Shown here: positions 23,501-32,480 of the stretch, one piece after another
Layout of the letters: each line of letters begins with the position of its first letter
How positions within the stretch are numbered: the stretch's first letter is position 1
Made by a program: the position numbers and the translations under genes
Origin: Monodelphis domestica
Taxonomy: Eukaryota; Chordata; Mammalia; Didelphimorphia; Didelphidae
Assembly (NCBI RefSeq): GCF_027887165.1
Contig: NC_077232.1
Span: 15,945,755-16,009,754, forward strand
DNA: 64,000 bases
Direction: 5' to 3'
The notes under the pieces: generated by a model
The model's database searches: none
What the model was told of the DNA's origin: nothing
The model's input: only the letters and a program-made list of their open reading frames with translations

Positions 23501-26468
23501 TAAAATGAAATCAGAGGACCAGAATAAAAAACTAATCAATTCAACAATTGAAATTTTATAAATGTAATTATATTAAATAACACATATAGTGACTGTTGTT
23601 GCATCATACTCAACTCTTCCTGACCCCATTTGGAGTTTTCTTAACAATGATATTGGAGTGATTCTTCATTTACTTCTCCAGGTCATTTTACAGCTAAGGA
23701 AACAGAAAAACAGGGTAAAATGACTTGCCAAGGGTCACTGAGGTAGTAAATGTTGGAGGCTGGATATGAATTTAGGAATATAAGAATTCCTAACTTCAGG
23801 CCCAGTTATCTAAATACTGAGACACCTAGCTGCTCCAAAGGCATATAGAATACAAAGTGGAGTGTTTACTCTTTTTTTTTTAAACCCTTACCTTCCGTCT
23901 TGGAGTCAATACTGTGTATTGGCTCCAAGGCAGAAGAGTGGTAAGGGCTAGGCAATGGGGGTCAAGTGACTTGCCCAGGGTCACACAGCTGGGAAGTGTC
24001 TGAGGCCAGATTTGAACCTAGGGCCTCCCATCTCTAGGCCTGGTTCTCAATCCACTGAGCTACCCAGCTGCCCCCGGAGTGTTTACTCTTAATAAGGAAA
24101 ATATCAGAGGCAATGTTGCATGGTAGAAAAAGAGCATGTCTGAGTCATAGTGACCTGGATTAAAGTTCTGCTTCTGATACAAATGGGCTATGACATGTTG
24201 AACAATTCATTTAAGCTCTCTGGGCCTCAGCTTCCTCATCTGTAAAAGAGGAGCATTGGATGCCATTATGCCAAAGATTCTCCCACTTCTAAATTCATCA
24301 TATTATAATCCAATGATTTCTCCTCTTTCATACACTGTCAGTATTATCCTAGGCAAGTGACCTAGACTCAAAGAATATCCCCCAACCCCCTAAACTATGT
24401 GAACAGCTTAATTTTGGCAAAGCAGGTTTTCTCTTTAAGATCACCTTACACCAGTTAATCCCATCTTACATCCCAAACCAAGGGAAAGACATCTCGTGGG
24501 CCACCATGGAGGCTTTCATGGTGAGTTGCAGAAACTTAATGCTATCTAGAAAACTGATGTGATTCTGTATTCCTGGGATAGCCATCCTCTATAGGACATC
24601 CTTAGAAGCCAGTTTGCCCTTTCCCCATTCTTCCATGAAGAGAATAAACAAAATCAACACTTAATGCAATAGCTTGGAAAGGTTAGTGTAATTTCCATTA
24701 CAGCTAGAGCTTGATTGAAATTAATGTCTTGATCTTCTATGATCCCAACAAATTGATGCCTTAATGGTTGTGATGGAATAAACTCTAAAAGACTCACAAG
24801 AAAGTCAAGCACTAAATTTCTGCATGTGTCAGAAATTGGAAAATGCTAAAAAACAGTACTTGATTCATTATTTTATTGATTGAGATTGAAGAAATCAATG
24901 TAGAAAATCATGATTAATAATAATGAAGATAACAATTAAAAATAATGATGAAGATTAAAACTAAAAGTGTGTCGTGCTGACATTTTCCCCAGAACACCAG
25001 ATCTTCAACCTACACCAAAACACAATCATCCATGATCCAAGGACAGATAATAGAGACAAACAGACCTCAGAAATTGGGTTCATGTATACCTGTGGAACAT
25101 GAAGGAAACATTCACCTCACTGAAATGCTGAGGGATGAGAAATTCCCCTTTTTCCCTTCCTCACAGCAGTCTTCCATCTTAGTCAACTATGACGCCTTCT
25201 CAGAGGAGATGTTGGGGCAAGAAGGGGAACCAGAGACTTCCCTAGGAAATCCTACTCTAACGCACTCCCCAGAGGGAGTAGAACATGGCAGAATCTCCAA
25301 TACATTGTTATGGTGGTTCCCATTTCTCCTCATATTCATAGCCAAACTGAAGACCTCATTTAGCTCCTTCCTTTCCCCTGCCTCCCCTACACCTGTCCAA
25401 GCTAAAAGGCTTCTAGCATGAGCCCTAGATATAGAACCCCACACTGAGTTCTCCTTAAGTTTCATTTCAGTACTGATTTAGAGCAGGACATTCAGGAAAC
25501 AGATGGAAATATCCCTCTCTGACACCAAATAGGTATTTCCTGGGTGCCTCGTCCAAGTCTAAGCCATCCAGAAAGCTGCTGAGTCACTGAAACATCACAA
25601 TGCTGAGGCAGCCAATAGCTGGAATGGAAATAGCCCAGAATTTTGAGAAGAGAGTCAGGGATTCACATTTGTGCACTGTTCTTGAGTCCCATCTACGTGA
25701 GTTATTGTACCTCTTTAACTGACTCATATGCAAGAGGCGGAAGACTTTTCACATGATGCAACATGGATTTGTAGTCAATGATTTTGGTTCAAAATGGAGG
25801 TTTGCTACATCTTCATTCTGTAACCTTGGGTGAGCCACTGAACCCATCAGAACTTCAGTTTCCTCAATTGTATAATGAGGGAAAAGGGTAAATGAGATGA
25901 CTTTTTGAGGTTCATGCAAGTTCTCACAGTATCAAAAGAATTATTTTTTTTTATTTTTTTAATTCCATATTGTTCATTTTTAAGTAATCATATAAAACCA
26001 AGACTGTCAAAGAAAATCCAAATAAACAGGTGAGAAATCACATGTTTTCATCTACATTCCAACTCCAATAGTTCTTTCTCTGAATCTGGATAACATTTTT
26101 TGTTTTAATTAACTTGATGATTTTTAAGGTCAGTTAATCATTCAACAAACATTTATTACACATATGCTGTATGTCAGGCTATTCTAATCTCTACCAATAT
26201 GCAAATAAAAGCAAAACCAATTTCTTCTGTCTCTCAAACCTCTAAACTGGTAAGTTACTCAGTTAAAAACATAAATCTGCTCTCCCAGACACGAGGGACC
26301 TGAACTCACCCCCAGTGCCTTGGGATCTCCTTTCAGGACTTTCTGCTGGGGGTCTTTCCATAGATGTTGATAGTGTACAGGTACAGCAATTGGCCCCTGT
26401 GGGAAGTATACAGGGCCTGACTGAGGAACGAATGGAAATACTCCCTTTGAGGCACCCTGGGACTCCAT
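14419..26468 (-). CDS. MS4A4-like: MS4A4A-like four-pass membrane protein, copy A (six coding exons)
   Basis: Coding exons, in transcript order: 26,468-26,310; 22,990-22,862; 18,166-18,110; 17,563-17,414; 15,842-15,741; 14,565-14,419 (stop included). All introns are phase 0 with GT/AG ends. The protein is 247 aa; human MS4A4A is 239 aa. Layout: cytoplasmic N-tail 1-53, with HLWKDPQQKVLKGDPKALG just before TM1 (HLWKGLQEKFLKGEPKVLG in MS4A4A as I recall it); TM1 about 55-73; loop 1 about 74-85; TM2 about 86-110, including FIISGSLSIAAEK; TM3 about 122-142; loop 2 with a Cys pair eight residues apart; TM4 about 161-190; C-tail. MS4A proteins act in plasma or endosomal membranes, as immune-cell partners (CD20, FcRbeta) or olfactory chemosensors; which applies here is unknown. 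An L1 sits 20 bp upstream of exon 2. The non-coding exon 1 and promoter were not found. Confidence 0.92.
14995..15175. mobile_element. Short hAT DNA transposon (SPIN/Charlie-type MITE)
   Basis: Terminal inverted repeats cagcggttctcaacctg and ggttgagaaccactg, with the inner phrase gtagcaaaattacagtttgg and ggggtcaccgcaacatgagg. Flanked by 8-bp duplications gtctaagc and ctctgagc. Copy B has the uninterrupted site ggtctaagtagaata at about 53,318. No transposase is encoded. Confidence 0.88.
15741..15842 (-). CDS. MS4A4-like: MS4A copy A exon 6 (TM4)
   Basis: 34 codons between ttccag and GAG|gtgagt: GINVILLILAILEFLVSII, then TSSFGCKALCCGQNE. This is the classic MS4A fourth membrane segment, ending in a FGCK motif with three cysteines that are candidate palmitoylation sites. 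Confidence 0.92.
16802..16968 (+). mobile_element. Short 5'-truncated L1 3' UTR insertion, arm A only
   Basis: catggaaataggttctgatc, then ttgcctgttggctgtgag and gggtgggtggagggaaggga with an A-rich end matches the L1 3' UTR at 42,020-42,165. Copy B runs straight through the site (ttaaaaagggaatctctctcc, about 54,957), so it postdates the duplication or was lost from B. It lies in intron 5. Confidence 0.75.
17414..17563 (-). CDS. MS4A4-like: MS4A copy A exon 5 (TM3 and loop 2)
   Basis: 50 codons between cttttag and CTG|gtaagt. VQSSLAMNVVSSVVAGLGIV begins TM3. The loop holds Cys-YDEASFLS-Cys, matching the loop-2 disulfide pair known in CD20. The first 77 bases are almost identical to copy B and the loop half is strongly diverged. 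Confidence 0.93.
18110..18166 (-). CDS. MS4A4-like: MS4A copy A exon 4 (end of TM2)
   Basis: The 57-bp exon typical of MS4A genes, 19 codons: FIISGSLSIAAEKRTTDIM. The acceptor is tccacag and the donor ATG|gtaag. It is the best-conserved exon and the one that first fixes the family. Confidence 0.95.
18801..19003 (-). mobile_element. Marsupial SINE in intron 3 of copy A, absent from B
   Basis: A complete element whose 16-bp target duplication ctagcaacacctttct is perfect on both sides (18,785-18,800 and 19,004-19,019). Copy B has a single ctggcaacacctttct at about 56,927-56,942. Confidence 0.93.
19130..21970. other. Intron 3 block of copy A with no counterpart in B
   Basis: Homology to B stops after tataatgctcatac and resumes near cccaaaggacttggagtaca. 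The block is AT-rich, with ggat and atgt microsatellites (19,730-19,860), a G run at 20,177-20,188, an 84-codon plus-strand frame at 20,281 with no known relatives, a degraded SINE, and paired near-repeats at 21,290-21,540. I see no gene in it. Confidence 0.6.
20963..21146 (-). mobile_element. Old marsupial SINE copy
   Basis: Reverse orientation, diverged and lacking a clear T tract, with the core gtgacttgcccagggacacc. It lies inside the A-only block. Confidence 0.75.
22030..22250 (+). repeat. Dispersed LTR-like repeat, copy 1
   Basis: taggttcttatttttccata, gttttattaataatcatttg and cctaattttctaacctaact recur in the same order at 32,270-32,480. Copy B lacks it at this place. The composition and polyadenylation-like start suggest an old retroviral LTR. 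The family is not identified. Confidence 0.5.
22862..22990 (-). CDS. MS4A4-like: MS4A copy A exon 3 (TM1, loop 1, start of TM2)
   Basis: 43 codons between tctcttccag and TTT|gtgagt. TVQIMVAIMNLSLGMLFGFI forms TM1, PQNAYGSPYFLW loop 1, and YTGYVFWGTAF opens TM2. The downstream frame runs into the intron for a few codons, which is not coding. Confidence 0.93.
23590..23836 (+). repeat. MAR1-like CORE-SINE shared by both arms
   Basis: tgaccccatttggagttttc, then ctccaggtcattttacagct, aaatgacttgccaagggtca and a cctagctgctcc end. The same copy is at 60,518-60,770, so it predates the duplication. Confidence 0.75.
23874..24075 (-). mobile_element. Marsupial SINE in intron 2 of copy A, absent from B
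   Basis: A complete element with a perfect 15-bp target duplication ggagtgtttactctt (23,859-23,873 and 24,076-24,090). Copy B has the single site gagtctttactctt at about 60,817. Confidence 0.93.
24115..24300 (+). repeat. MIR-like SINE shared by both arms
   Basis: gtgacctggattaaagttct, gctctctgggcctcagcttc and tcatctgtaaaagaggag follow MIR order. The partner is at 60,855-61,020. Further MIR-like tails shared by both arms are at 23,140-23,275 / 60,055-60,190 and 25,770-25,925 / 62,500-62,655. Confidence 0.65.
26310..26468 (-). CDS. MS4A4-like: MS4A copy A exon 2 (start codon, N-tail)
   Basis: The ATG at 26,468-26,466 opens 53 codons (MESQGASKGVFPFVPQSGPV and on to GDPKALG), ending at a GGG|gtgagt donor. 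The acceptor is cttcttacag, 16 bp before the ATG. That ATG is chosen because copy B has it at the same place and the upstream frame is L1 sequence. Its pyrimidine tract is now the left target duplication of an L1. Confidence 0.88.
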
Positions 26469-26488
26469 GAGATCACTTGAGATGCTGT

Positions 26489-26504
26489 AAGAAGAGAAGA
26501 GAAG
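26489..26504. repeat. Left L1 target-site duplication (16 bp)
   Basis: aagaagagaagagaag, repeated exactly at 30,944-30,959. In B the uninterrupted site reads aagaagaaaagagaag (63,219-63,234). On the minus strand it supplies the pyrimidine tract of MS4A exon 2. Confidence 0.93.
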
Positions 26505-29500
26505 AAAAACATCCAGATCCATTGGGATCTTGAATTCTATCTTACCCAACAAGGGTAAGGAGAAGGGAAAACCAAGGGGGGGAGGGGGAGAGGGAGAACA
26601 AAAAGGGAGGGAAAGAGAGGGGGGAGGGGGAGGGAACAAAAAGGGAGGGACTAAAAAGGGAAACATCAAGGGAGGGGACAAGGGGGACTGTTTCAAAGTA
26701 AATCACTGGACTAAAAGGTAGAGCCGAAGAAGAAAAGGTTAGAATTAGGGAAGGCAATCAAAATGCCAGGGAGTCCACAAATGACAATCATAACTTTGAA
26801 CGTGAATGGGATGAACTCACCCATAAAACGTAGACGAATAGCTGAATGGATTAGAATCCAAAACCCTACCATATGTTGTCTTCAAGAAACACACATGAGG
26901 CGGGTTGACACCCACAAGGTCAGAATTAAAGGATGGAGTAAGACCTTCTGGGCCTCAACTGATAGAAAGAAGGCAGGAGTGGTAATCATGATATCTGATA
27001 AAGCCAATGCAAAAATAGACCTGATCAAAAGGGATAGGGAAGGTAATTATATTTTGTTAAAAGGGACTCTAGACAATGAGGAAATATCATTAATCAACAT
27101 GTATGCACCAAATAATATAGCACCCAAATTTCTAATGGAGAAACTAGGAGAATTGAAGGAAGAAATAGACAATAAAACCATACTAGTGGGAGACTTAAAC
27201 CAACCATTATCAAATTTAGATAAATCAAATCAAAAAATAAATAAGAAAGAGGTAAAAGAAGTGAATGAAATCTTAGAAAAATTAGAATTAATAGACATAT
27301 GGAGAAAAATAAATAGGGATAAAAAGGAATACACCTTCTTCTCAGCACCACATGGCACATTCACAAAAATTGACCATACATTAGGTCACAGAAACATAGC
27401 ACACAAATGCAAAAAAGCAGAAATAATGAATGCAGCCTTCTCAGATCACAAGGCAATAAAAATAATGATTAGTAATGGTACATGGAAAACCAAATCTAAA
27501 ACCAATTGGAAATTAAACAATATGATACTCCAAAACCGTTTAGCTAAAGAAGAAATCATAGAAACAATTAATAATTTCATCAAGGAAAATGACAATGGTG
27601 AAACATCCTTTCAAACCTTTTGGGATGCAGCCAAAGCGGTAATCAGAGGCAAATTCATATCCCTGAAAGCTCATATTAACAAACAAGGGAGAGCAGAGAT
27701 CAATCAATTGGAAATGCAATTGAAAAAACTCGAAAGCGATCAAATTAAAAACCCCCAGCAGAAAACCAAATTAGAAATCCTAAAAATTAAGGGAGAAATT
27801 AATAAAATCGAAAGTGATAGAACTATTGATTTAATAAATAAGACAAGAAGCTGGTACTTTGAAAAAACAAACAAAATAGACAAAGTACTGGTCAATCTAA
27901 TTAAAAAAAGGAAGGAAGAAAAGCAAATTCACAGCATTAAAGATGAAAAGGGGGACAGCACCTCCAATGAGGAGGAAATTAAGGCAATCATTAGAAATTA
28001 CTTTGCCCAATTATATGGCAATAAATACACCAATTTAGGAGAAATGGATGAATATATACAAAAATACAAACTGCCTAGACTAACAGAAGAGGAAATAGAA
28101 TTCTTAAATAATCCCATATCAGAAATTGAAATCCATCAAGCCATCAAAGAACTTCCTAAGAAAAAATCCCCAGGGCCTGATGGATTCACCTGTGAATTCT
28201 ATCAAACATTCAGAGAACAGTTAACCCCAATACTATACAAACTATTTGACATAATAAGCAAAGAGGGAGTTCTACCAAACTCCTTTTACGACACAAACAT
28301 GGTACTGATTCCAAAACCAGGCAGGTCAAAAACAGAGAAAGAAAACTATAGACCAATCTCCCTAATGAATATAGATGCAAAAATTTTAAATAGGATACTA
28401 GCAAAAAGACTCCAGCAAGTGATCAGAAGGATCATTCACCATGATCAAGTAGGATTCATACCAGGGATGCAGGGCTGGTTCAACATTAGGAAAACCATCC
28501 ACATAATTGACCACATCAACAAGCAAACTAGCAAGAACCACATGATTATCTCAATAGATGCAGAAAAAGCCTTTGATAAAATACAACACCCATTCCTATT
28601 AAAAACACTAGAAAGCATAGGAATAGAAGGGTCATTCCTAAAAATAATAAACAGTATATATCTAAAACCAACAGCTAATATCATCTGCAATGGGGATAAA
28701 CTAGATGCATTCCCAATAAGATCAGGAGTGAAACAAGGATGCCCATTATCACCTCTACTATTTGACATTGTACTAGAAACACTAGCAGTAGCAATTAGAG
28801 AAGATAAAGAAATTGAAGGCATCAGAATAGGCAAGGAGGAGACCAAGTTATCACTCTTTGCGGATGACATGATGGTCTACTTAAAGAATCCTAGAGATTC
28901 AACCAAAAAGCTAATTGAAATAATCAACAACTTTAGCAAAGTTGCAGGATACAAAATAAACCCACATAAATCATCAGCTTTTCTATATATCTCCAACACA
29001 GCTCAGCAGCAAGAACTAGAAAGAGAAATCCCATTCAAAATCACCTTAGACAAAATAAAATACCTAGGAATCTATCTCCCAAGACAAACACAGGAACTAT
29101 ATGAACACAACTACAAAACACTTGCCACACAACTAAAACTAGACTTGAACAATTGGAAAAACATTAACTGCTCATGGATAGGACGAGCCAATATAATAAA
29201 AATGACCATCCTACCCAAACTTATTTATCTATTTAGTGCCATACCCATTGAACTACCAAAATACTTCTTCACTGATTTAGAAAAAACCATAACAAAGTTC
29301 ATTTGGAAGAACAAAAGATCAAGGATATCCAGGGAAATAATGAAAAAAAACACATATGATGGGGGCCTTGCAGTCCCAGACCTCAAACTATATTACAAAG
29401 CAGCAGTCATCAAAACAATTTGGTACTGGCTAAGAAACAGAAAGGAAGATCAGTGGAATAGACTGGGGGAAAACGACCTCAGCAAGACAGTATACGATAA

Positions 29501-30943
29501 ACCCAAAGATCCCAGCTTTTGGGACAAAAATCCACTATTCGATAAAAACTGCTGGGAAAATTGGAAGACAGTGTGGGAGAGACTAGGAATAGATCAACAC
29601 CTCACACCCTACACCAAGATAAATTCAAAATGGGTGAGTGACTTAAACATAAAGAAGGAAACCATAAGTAAATTGGGTAAACACAGAATAGTATACATGT
29701 CAGACCTTTGGGAGGGGAAAGGCTTTAAAACCAAGCAAGATATAGAAAGAATCACAAAATGTAAAATAAATAATTTTGACTACATCAAACTAAAAAGCTT
29801 TTGTACAAACAAAACCAATATAACTAAAATCAGAAGGGAAACAACAAATTGGGAAAAAATCTTCATAGAAACCTCTGACAAAGGTTTAATTACTCATATT
29901 TATAATGAGCTAAATCAATTGTACAAAAAATCAAGCCATTCTCCAATTGATAAATGGGCAAGGGAAATGGATAGGCAGTTCTCAGATAAAGAAATCAAAA
30001 CTATTAACAAGCACATGAAGAAGTGTTCTACATCTCTTATAATCAGAGAGATGCAAATCAAAACAACTCTGAGGTATCACCTCACACCTAGCAGATTGGC
30101 TAACATAACAGCAAAGGAAAGTAATGAATGCTGGAGGGGATGTGGCAAAGTAGGGACATTAATTCATTGCTGGTGGAGTTGTGAACTGATCCAACCATTC
30201 TGGAGGGCAATTTGGAACTATGCCCAAAGGGCGACAAAAGAATATCTACCCTTTGACCCAGCCATAGCACTGCTGGGTCTGTACCCCAAAGAGATAATGG
30301 ACACAAAGACTTGTACAAAAATATTCATAGCTGCGCTCTTTGTGGTGGCCCAAAACTGGAAAACGAGGGGATGCCCATCAATTGGGGAATGGCTGAACAA
30401 ACTGTGGTATATGTTGGTGATGGAATACTATTGTGCTCAAAGGAATAATAAAGTGGAGAAGTTCCATGGAGACTGGAACAACCTCCAGGAAGTGATGCAG
30501 AGCGAGAGGAGCAGAACCAGGAGAACATTGTACACAGAGACTAATACACTGTGGTATAATCGAACGTAATGGACTTCTCCATTGGTGGTGGTGTAATGTC
30601 CCTGAACAACTTTCAGGGATCCAGGAGAAAAAAAACACCATTCATAAGCAAAGGATAAACTATGGGAGTGGAAACACTGAGAAAAAGCAACTGCCTGAAT
30701 ACAGAGGTTGAGGGGACATGACAGAGGATAGACTTTAAATGAACACTCTAATGCAAATACTATCAACAAAGCAATGGGTTCAAATCAAGAAAACATCTAA
30801 TGCCCAGTGGACTTACGCGTCGGCTATGGGGGGTGGGGGGGAGGAAAAGAAAATGATCTATGTCTTTAACGAATAATGCTTGGAAATGATCAAATAAAAT
30901 ATATTTAAAAATTAAAAAAAAAAACAAAAAAAAACAAAAAAAA
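26505..30943 (+). mobile_element. Young L1 insertion with complete ORF2 and no ORF1
   Basis: Only 258 bp precede ORF2. They comprise a short segment (catccagatccattgggatc), a G-rich tract at about 26,570-26,690, and then the leader of ORF2. No ORF1-like frame is present. The 3' UTR of about 340 bp ends aataaaatatatttaaaa and an interrupted A-tail. Perfect target duplications and an undamaged ORF2 indicate a recent insertion. It is antisense to the MS4A gene. It could be truncated in the inter-ORF spacer or belong to an ORF1-less lineage. Confidence 0.95.
26763..30569 (+). CDS. L1 ORF2 protein: endonuclease and reverse transcriptase, intact
   Basis: 1,268 codons without interruption (human ORF2p is 1,275). 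The apurinic-like endonuclease is at about residues 8-235, with TLNVNG (Asn-13/15), QETH (Glu-42), GDLNQPLSN and SDHKAI. The reverse transcriptase has [20 protein letters not shown], the GCPLSPLLF block and catalytic FADDMMVYL at about 699. The cysteine-rich end has CWRGCG...HCWWSC near 1,123-1,140. It nicks DNA and copies RNA by target-primed reverse transcription. Every catalytic motif I looked for is present. The ATG is followed by [15 protein letters not shown], as in other L1s. Minus-strand frames within it are shadows. Confidence 0.97.
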   Translation: MPGSPQMTIITLNVNGMNSPIKRRRIAEWIRIQNPTICCLQETHMRRVDTHKVRIKGWSKTFWASTDRKKAGVVIMISDKANAKIDLIKRDREGNYILLKGTLDNEEISLINMYAPNNIAPKFLMEKLGELKEEIDNKTILVGDLNQPLSNLDKSNQKINKKEVKEVNEILEKLELIDIWRKINRDKKEYTFFSAPHGTFTKIDHTLGHRNIAHKCKKAEIMNAAFSDHKAIKIMISNGTWKTKSKTNWKLNNMILQNRLAKEEIIETINNFIKENDNGETSFQTFWDAAKAVIRGKFISLKAHINKQGRAEINQLEMQLKKLESDQIKNPQQKTKLEILKIKGEINKIESDRTIDLINKTRSWYFEKTNKIDKVLVNLIKKRKEEKQIHSIKDEKGDSTSNEEEIKAIIRNYFAQLYGNKYTNLGEMDEYIQKYKLPRLTEEEIEFLNNPISEIEIHQAIKELPKKKSPGPDGFTCEFYQTFREQLTPILYKLFDIISKEGVLPNSFYDTNMVLIPKPGRSKTEKENYRPISLMNIDAKILNRILAKRLQQVIRRIIHHDQVGFIPGMQGWFNIRKTIHIIDHINKQTSKNHMIISIDAEKAFDKIQHPFLLKTLESIGIEGSFLKIINSIYLKPTANIICNGDKLDAFPIRSGVKQGCPLSPLLFDIVLETLAVAIREDKEIEGIRIGKEETKLSLFADDMMVYLKNPRDSTKKLIEIINNFSKVAGYKINPHKSSAFLYISNTAQQQELEREIPFKITLDKIKYLGIYLPRQTQELYEHNYKTLATQLKLDLNNWKNINCSWIGRANIIKMTILPKLIYLFSAIPIELPKYFFTDLEKTITKFIWKNKRSRISREIMKKNTYDGGLAVPDLKLYYKAAVIKTIWYWLRNRKEDQWNRLGENDLSKTVYDKPKDPSFWDKNPLFDKNCWENWKTVWERLGIDQHLTPYTKINSKWVSDLNIKKETISKLGKHRIVYMSDLWEGKGFKTKQDIERITKCKINNFDYIKLKSFCTNKTNITKIRRETTNWEKIFIETSDKGLITHIYNELNQLYKKSSHSPIDKWAREMDRQFSDKEIKTINKHMKKCSTSLIIREMQIKTTLRYHLTPSRLANITAKESNECWRGCGKVGTLIHCWWSCELIQPFWRAIWNYAQRATKEYLPFDPAIALLGLYPKEIMDTKTCTKIFIAALFVVAQNWKTRGCPSIGEWLNKLWYMLVMEYYCAQRNNKVEKFHGDWNNLQEVMQSERSRTRRTLYTETNTLWYNRT

Positions 30944-30959
30944 AAGAAGAGAAGAGAAG
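30944..30959. repeat. Right L1 target-site duplication
   Basis: Exact copy of 26,489-26,504, followed by tcatatgaaacaggagatca, which continues the intron sequence seen in B at 63,235. Confidence 0.93.
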
Positions 30960-32060
30960 TCATATGAAACAGGAGATCATGCCTTCTTTCCCTCGGCTCC
31001 ATGCAATGTTCACTCCAGAAGGGAAAAATGGGTTAATGAAATGGTATCCGAAGAAGTTAATGCAGTCTTAGGCTGCACAAAAAGAGGTACGGGGTCTGGA
31101 AGGGTGGAATACCAAGTGATGTAATCCTCTTTCCTGGTCTGACCACAACTGGATATCACATTTAATTTGGGCTTCTACATCACAGAAAAAGCAGTAATAA
31201 GGTGGAGAGCAGAGAGAAGGGGATATCCAGGCTGGTAAAGAGGCAAGGGGCCATGCCCAATGAGGGTTTATGAAAAAAATTGAGAATGGTTATGCCTAAA
31301 GAGGGTTTAGGTTGTTAAAAGGATAAAATGAAGAATGGATATGAAAGACCTGAGGATACACAGTGAGATGCCAAGGCAAAGGGTCACGTCTTTCACATGG
31401 GAAGAGAGAAATCCAGAACTACTTTAAAATGGTGGGTACTACACTGGTGGATCTCGTTCCTCAATAATGCTAACATCCCATGGAGGAATGCCTTTACTGT
31501 GAAGGACATCAGATGTAGGGGGTCATTGTTACTGTTATGTATGGAATGCATTGTTTTTGGCCAACTGTGGTGCTTTGATTTTAATAAGATAAACTTGAAT
31601 AAAAAAATTGGGGGTATGGGCTTGTGGGTCTAGATCCATATATACTCTCTATTCCAGTCCTAGATATGACCCACATGTGGAACGAAGCTGGGTTGTGATA
31701 ACAGATCAGAGCAAAGAGAACTGATTTGAGACTGACTAATGCTATGGGCCTATCTGTGCTAAAGGAGAGATACCGTCTATGCCTCAAGTCTAGGGTCCTC
31801 CAAAGACCTTGAACTCCCTCTCCAAAGTCAAAGAAAAAATGAATAAGGTGTTAACCTACTCAACTTTAGGAACTCACTCCCCCTTGGTAAATATTGTACT
31901 GAAAGGTGAATGAATCCTTACTTAATCCTACTTCTACCTGATCCACATGTCTACACCAGGCTACTGCCTGGCCAGACATCTACCAGAACAGTAGGATCTG
32001 GGCAGCGAGGTCATCTTGCCATACAGAAGGCACCATATGTATGACCTCTTCATTCCTTCT
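30960..32060 (-). other. Upstream flank / intron 1 of MS4A copy A
   Basis: Collinear with 63,235-64,000 in B (for example tagatatgacccacatgtgg and cacatgtctacaccaggcta). The promoter and the 5' UTR exon expected for an MS4A gene should be here or further right, but I cannot point to them. A 78-codon frame at 31,397 is not kept in B. Confidence 0.5.
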
Positions 32061-32264
32061 CTTCACTTATCCTCAGGATACTGTAATCAAATTGGTCCCG
32101 AAAAAGAATGAGCAACCTATGACTCTATATCTACACTCCCCTCCCAGTGCCTATGACTAATACAGCAAAGCATTCTTCCCTTGCCACCATTTAATTCTGT
32201 TTGGGTCCTCTAGTTAAAGAAAGACTTGCTCACTTTTATGTTTGTTTCCTCATTTAAATTAGAT

Positions 32265-32480
32265 TAAAATTAATAATCTAGGTTCTTATTTTCTATAGAG
32301 TTTATTAATAATCACTTGAAATAGAAAAAACAGATATATAGTCATTTAAGCCTAATCTAACCTAATTCTGACTATGTGTTTCTCCACATGGCTATCTCCC
32401 TCAGCCATGGTCCTTTCACACTACCTCCAATGGAATAGAGAAGGCAGGCGTGTCTCACCCCACACCTATATCCTTTCTCT
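32265..32480 (+). repeat. Dispersed LTR-like repeat, copy 2
   Basis: Matches 22,030-22,250 in order and spacing (taggttcttattttctatag, agtttattaataatcacttg, cctaatctaacctaattctg). Unidentified family, possibly an ERV LTR. Confidence 0.5.

Larger units (their letters stand above)
11390..32060. repeat. Segmental duplication, arm A
   Basis: This block is collinear with 51,070-64,000. Exon 7, 6, 5, 4, 3 and 2 all have partners, with offsets falling from 38.0 kb (exon 4) and 37.9 kb (exon 7) to 36.7 kb (exon 2) because of insertions in each arm. Introns run from about 88% to 98% identical by eye. The left edge is where ccttcctcttttaatttg (B) and the matching A sequence begin to align. The right edge is past 32,004, and B runs off the window there. 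Arm A has 1.85 kb (12,145-13,988) that is absent from B. Confidence 0.9.

Noticed and set aside
25032-25421. 129-codon plus-strand frame in intron 2 of copy A, also open in copy B (61,760-62,149)
   Set aside because: Both copies are open, but nearly all of the nine residue differences come from random-looking substitutions with no excess of silent changes. There is no known domain. A short shared frame between young duplicates is expected by chance. The opposing 92-codon frame on the other strand is equally open.
26469-26696. Upstream extension of the frame containing MS4A exon 2
   Set aside because: The additional residues are antisense L1 sequence. The real exon starts at the acceptor at 26,484, and B shows the same ATG.
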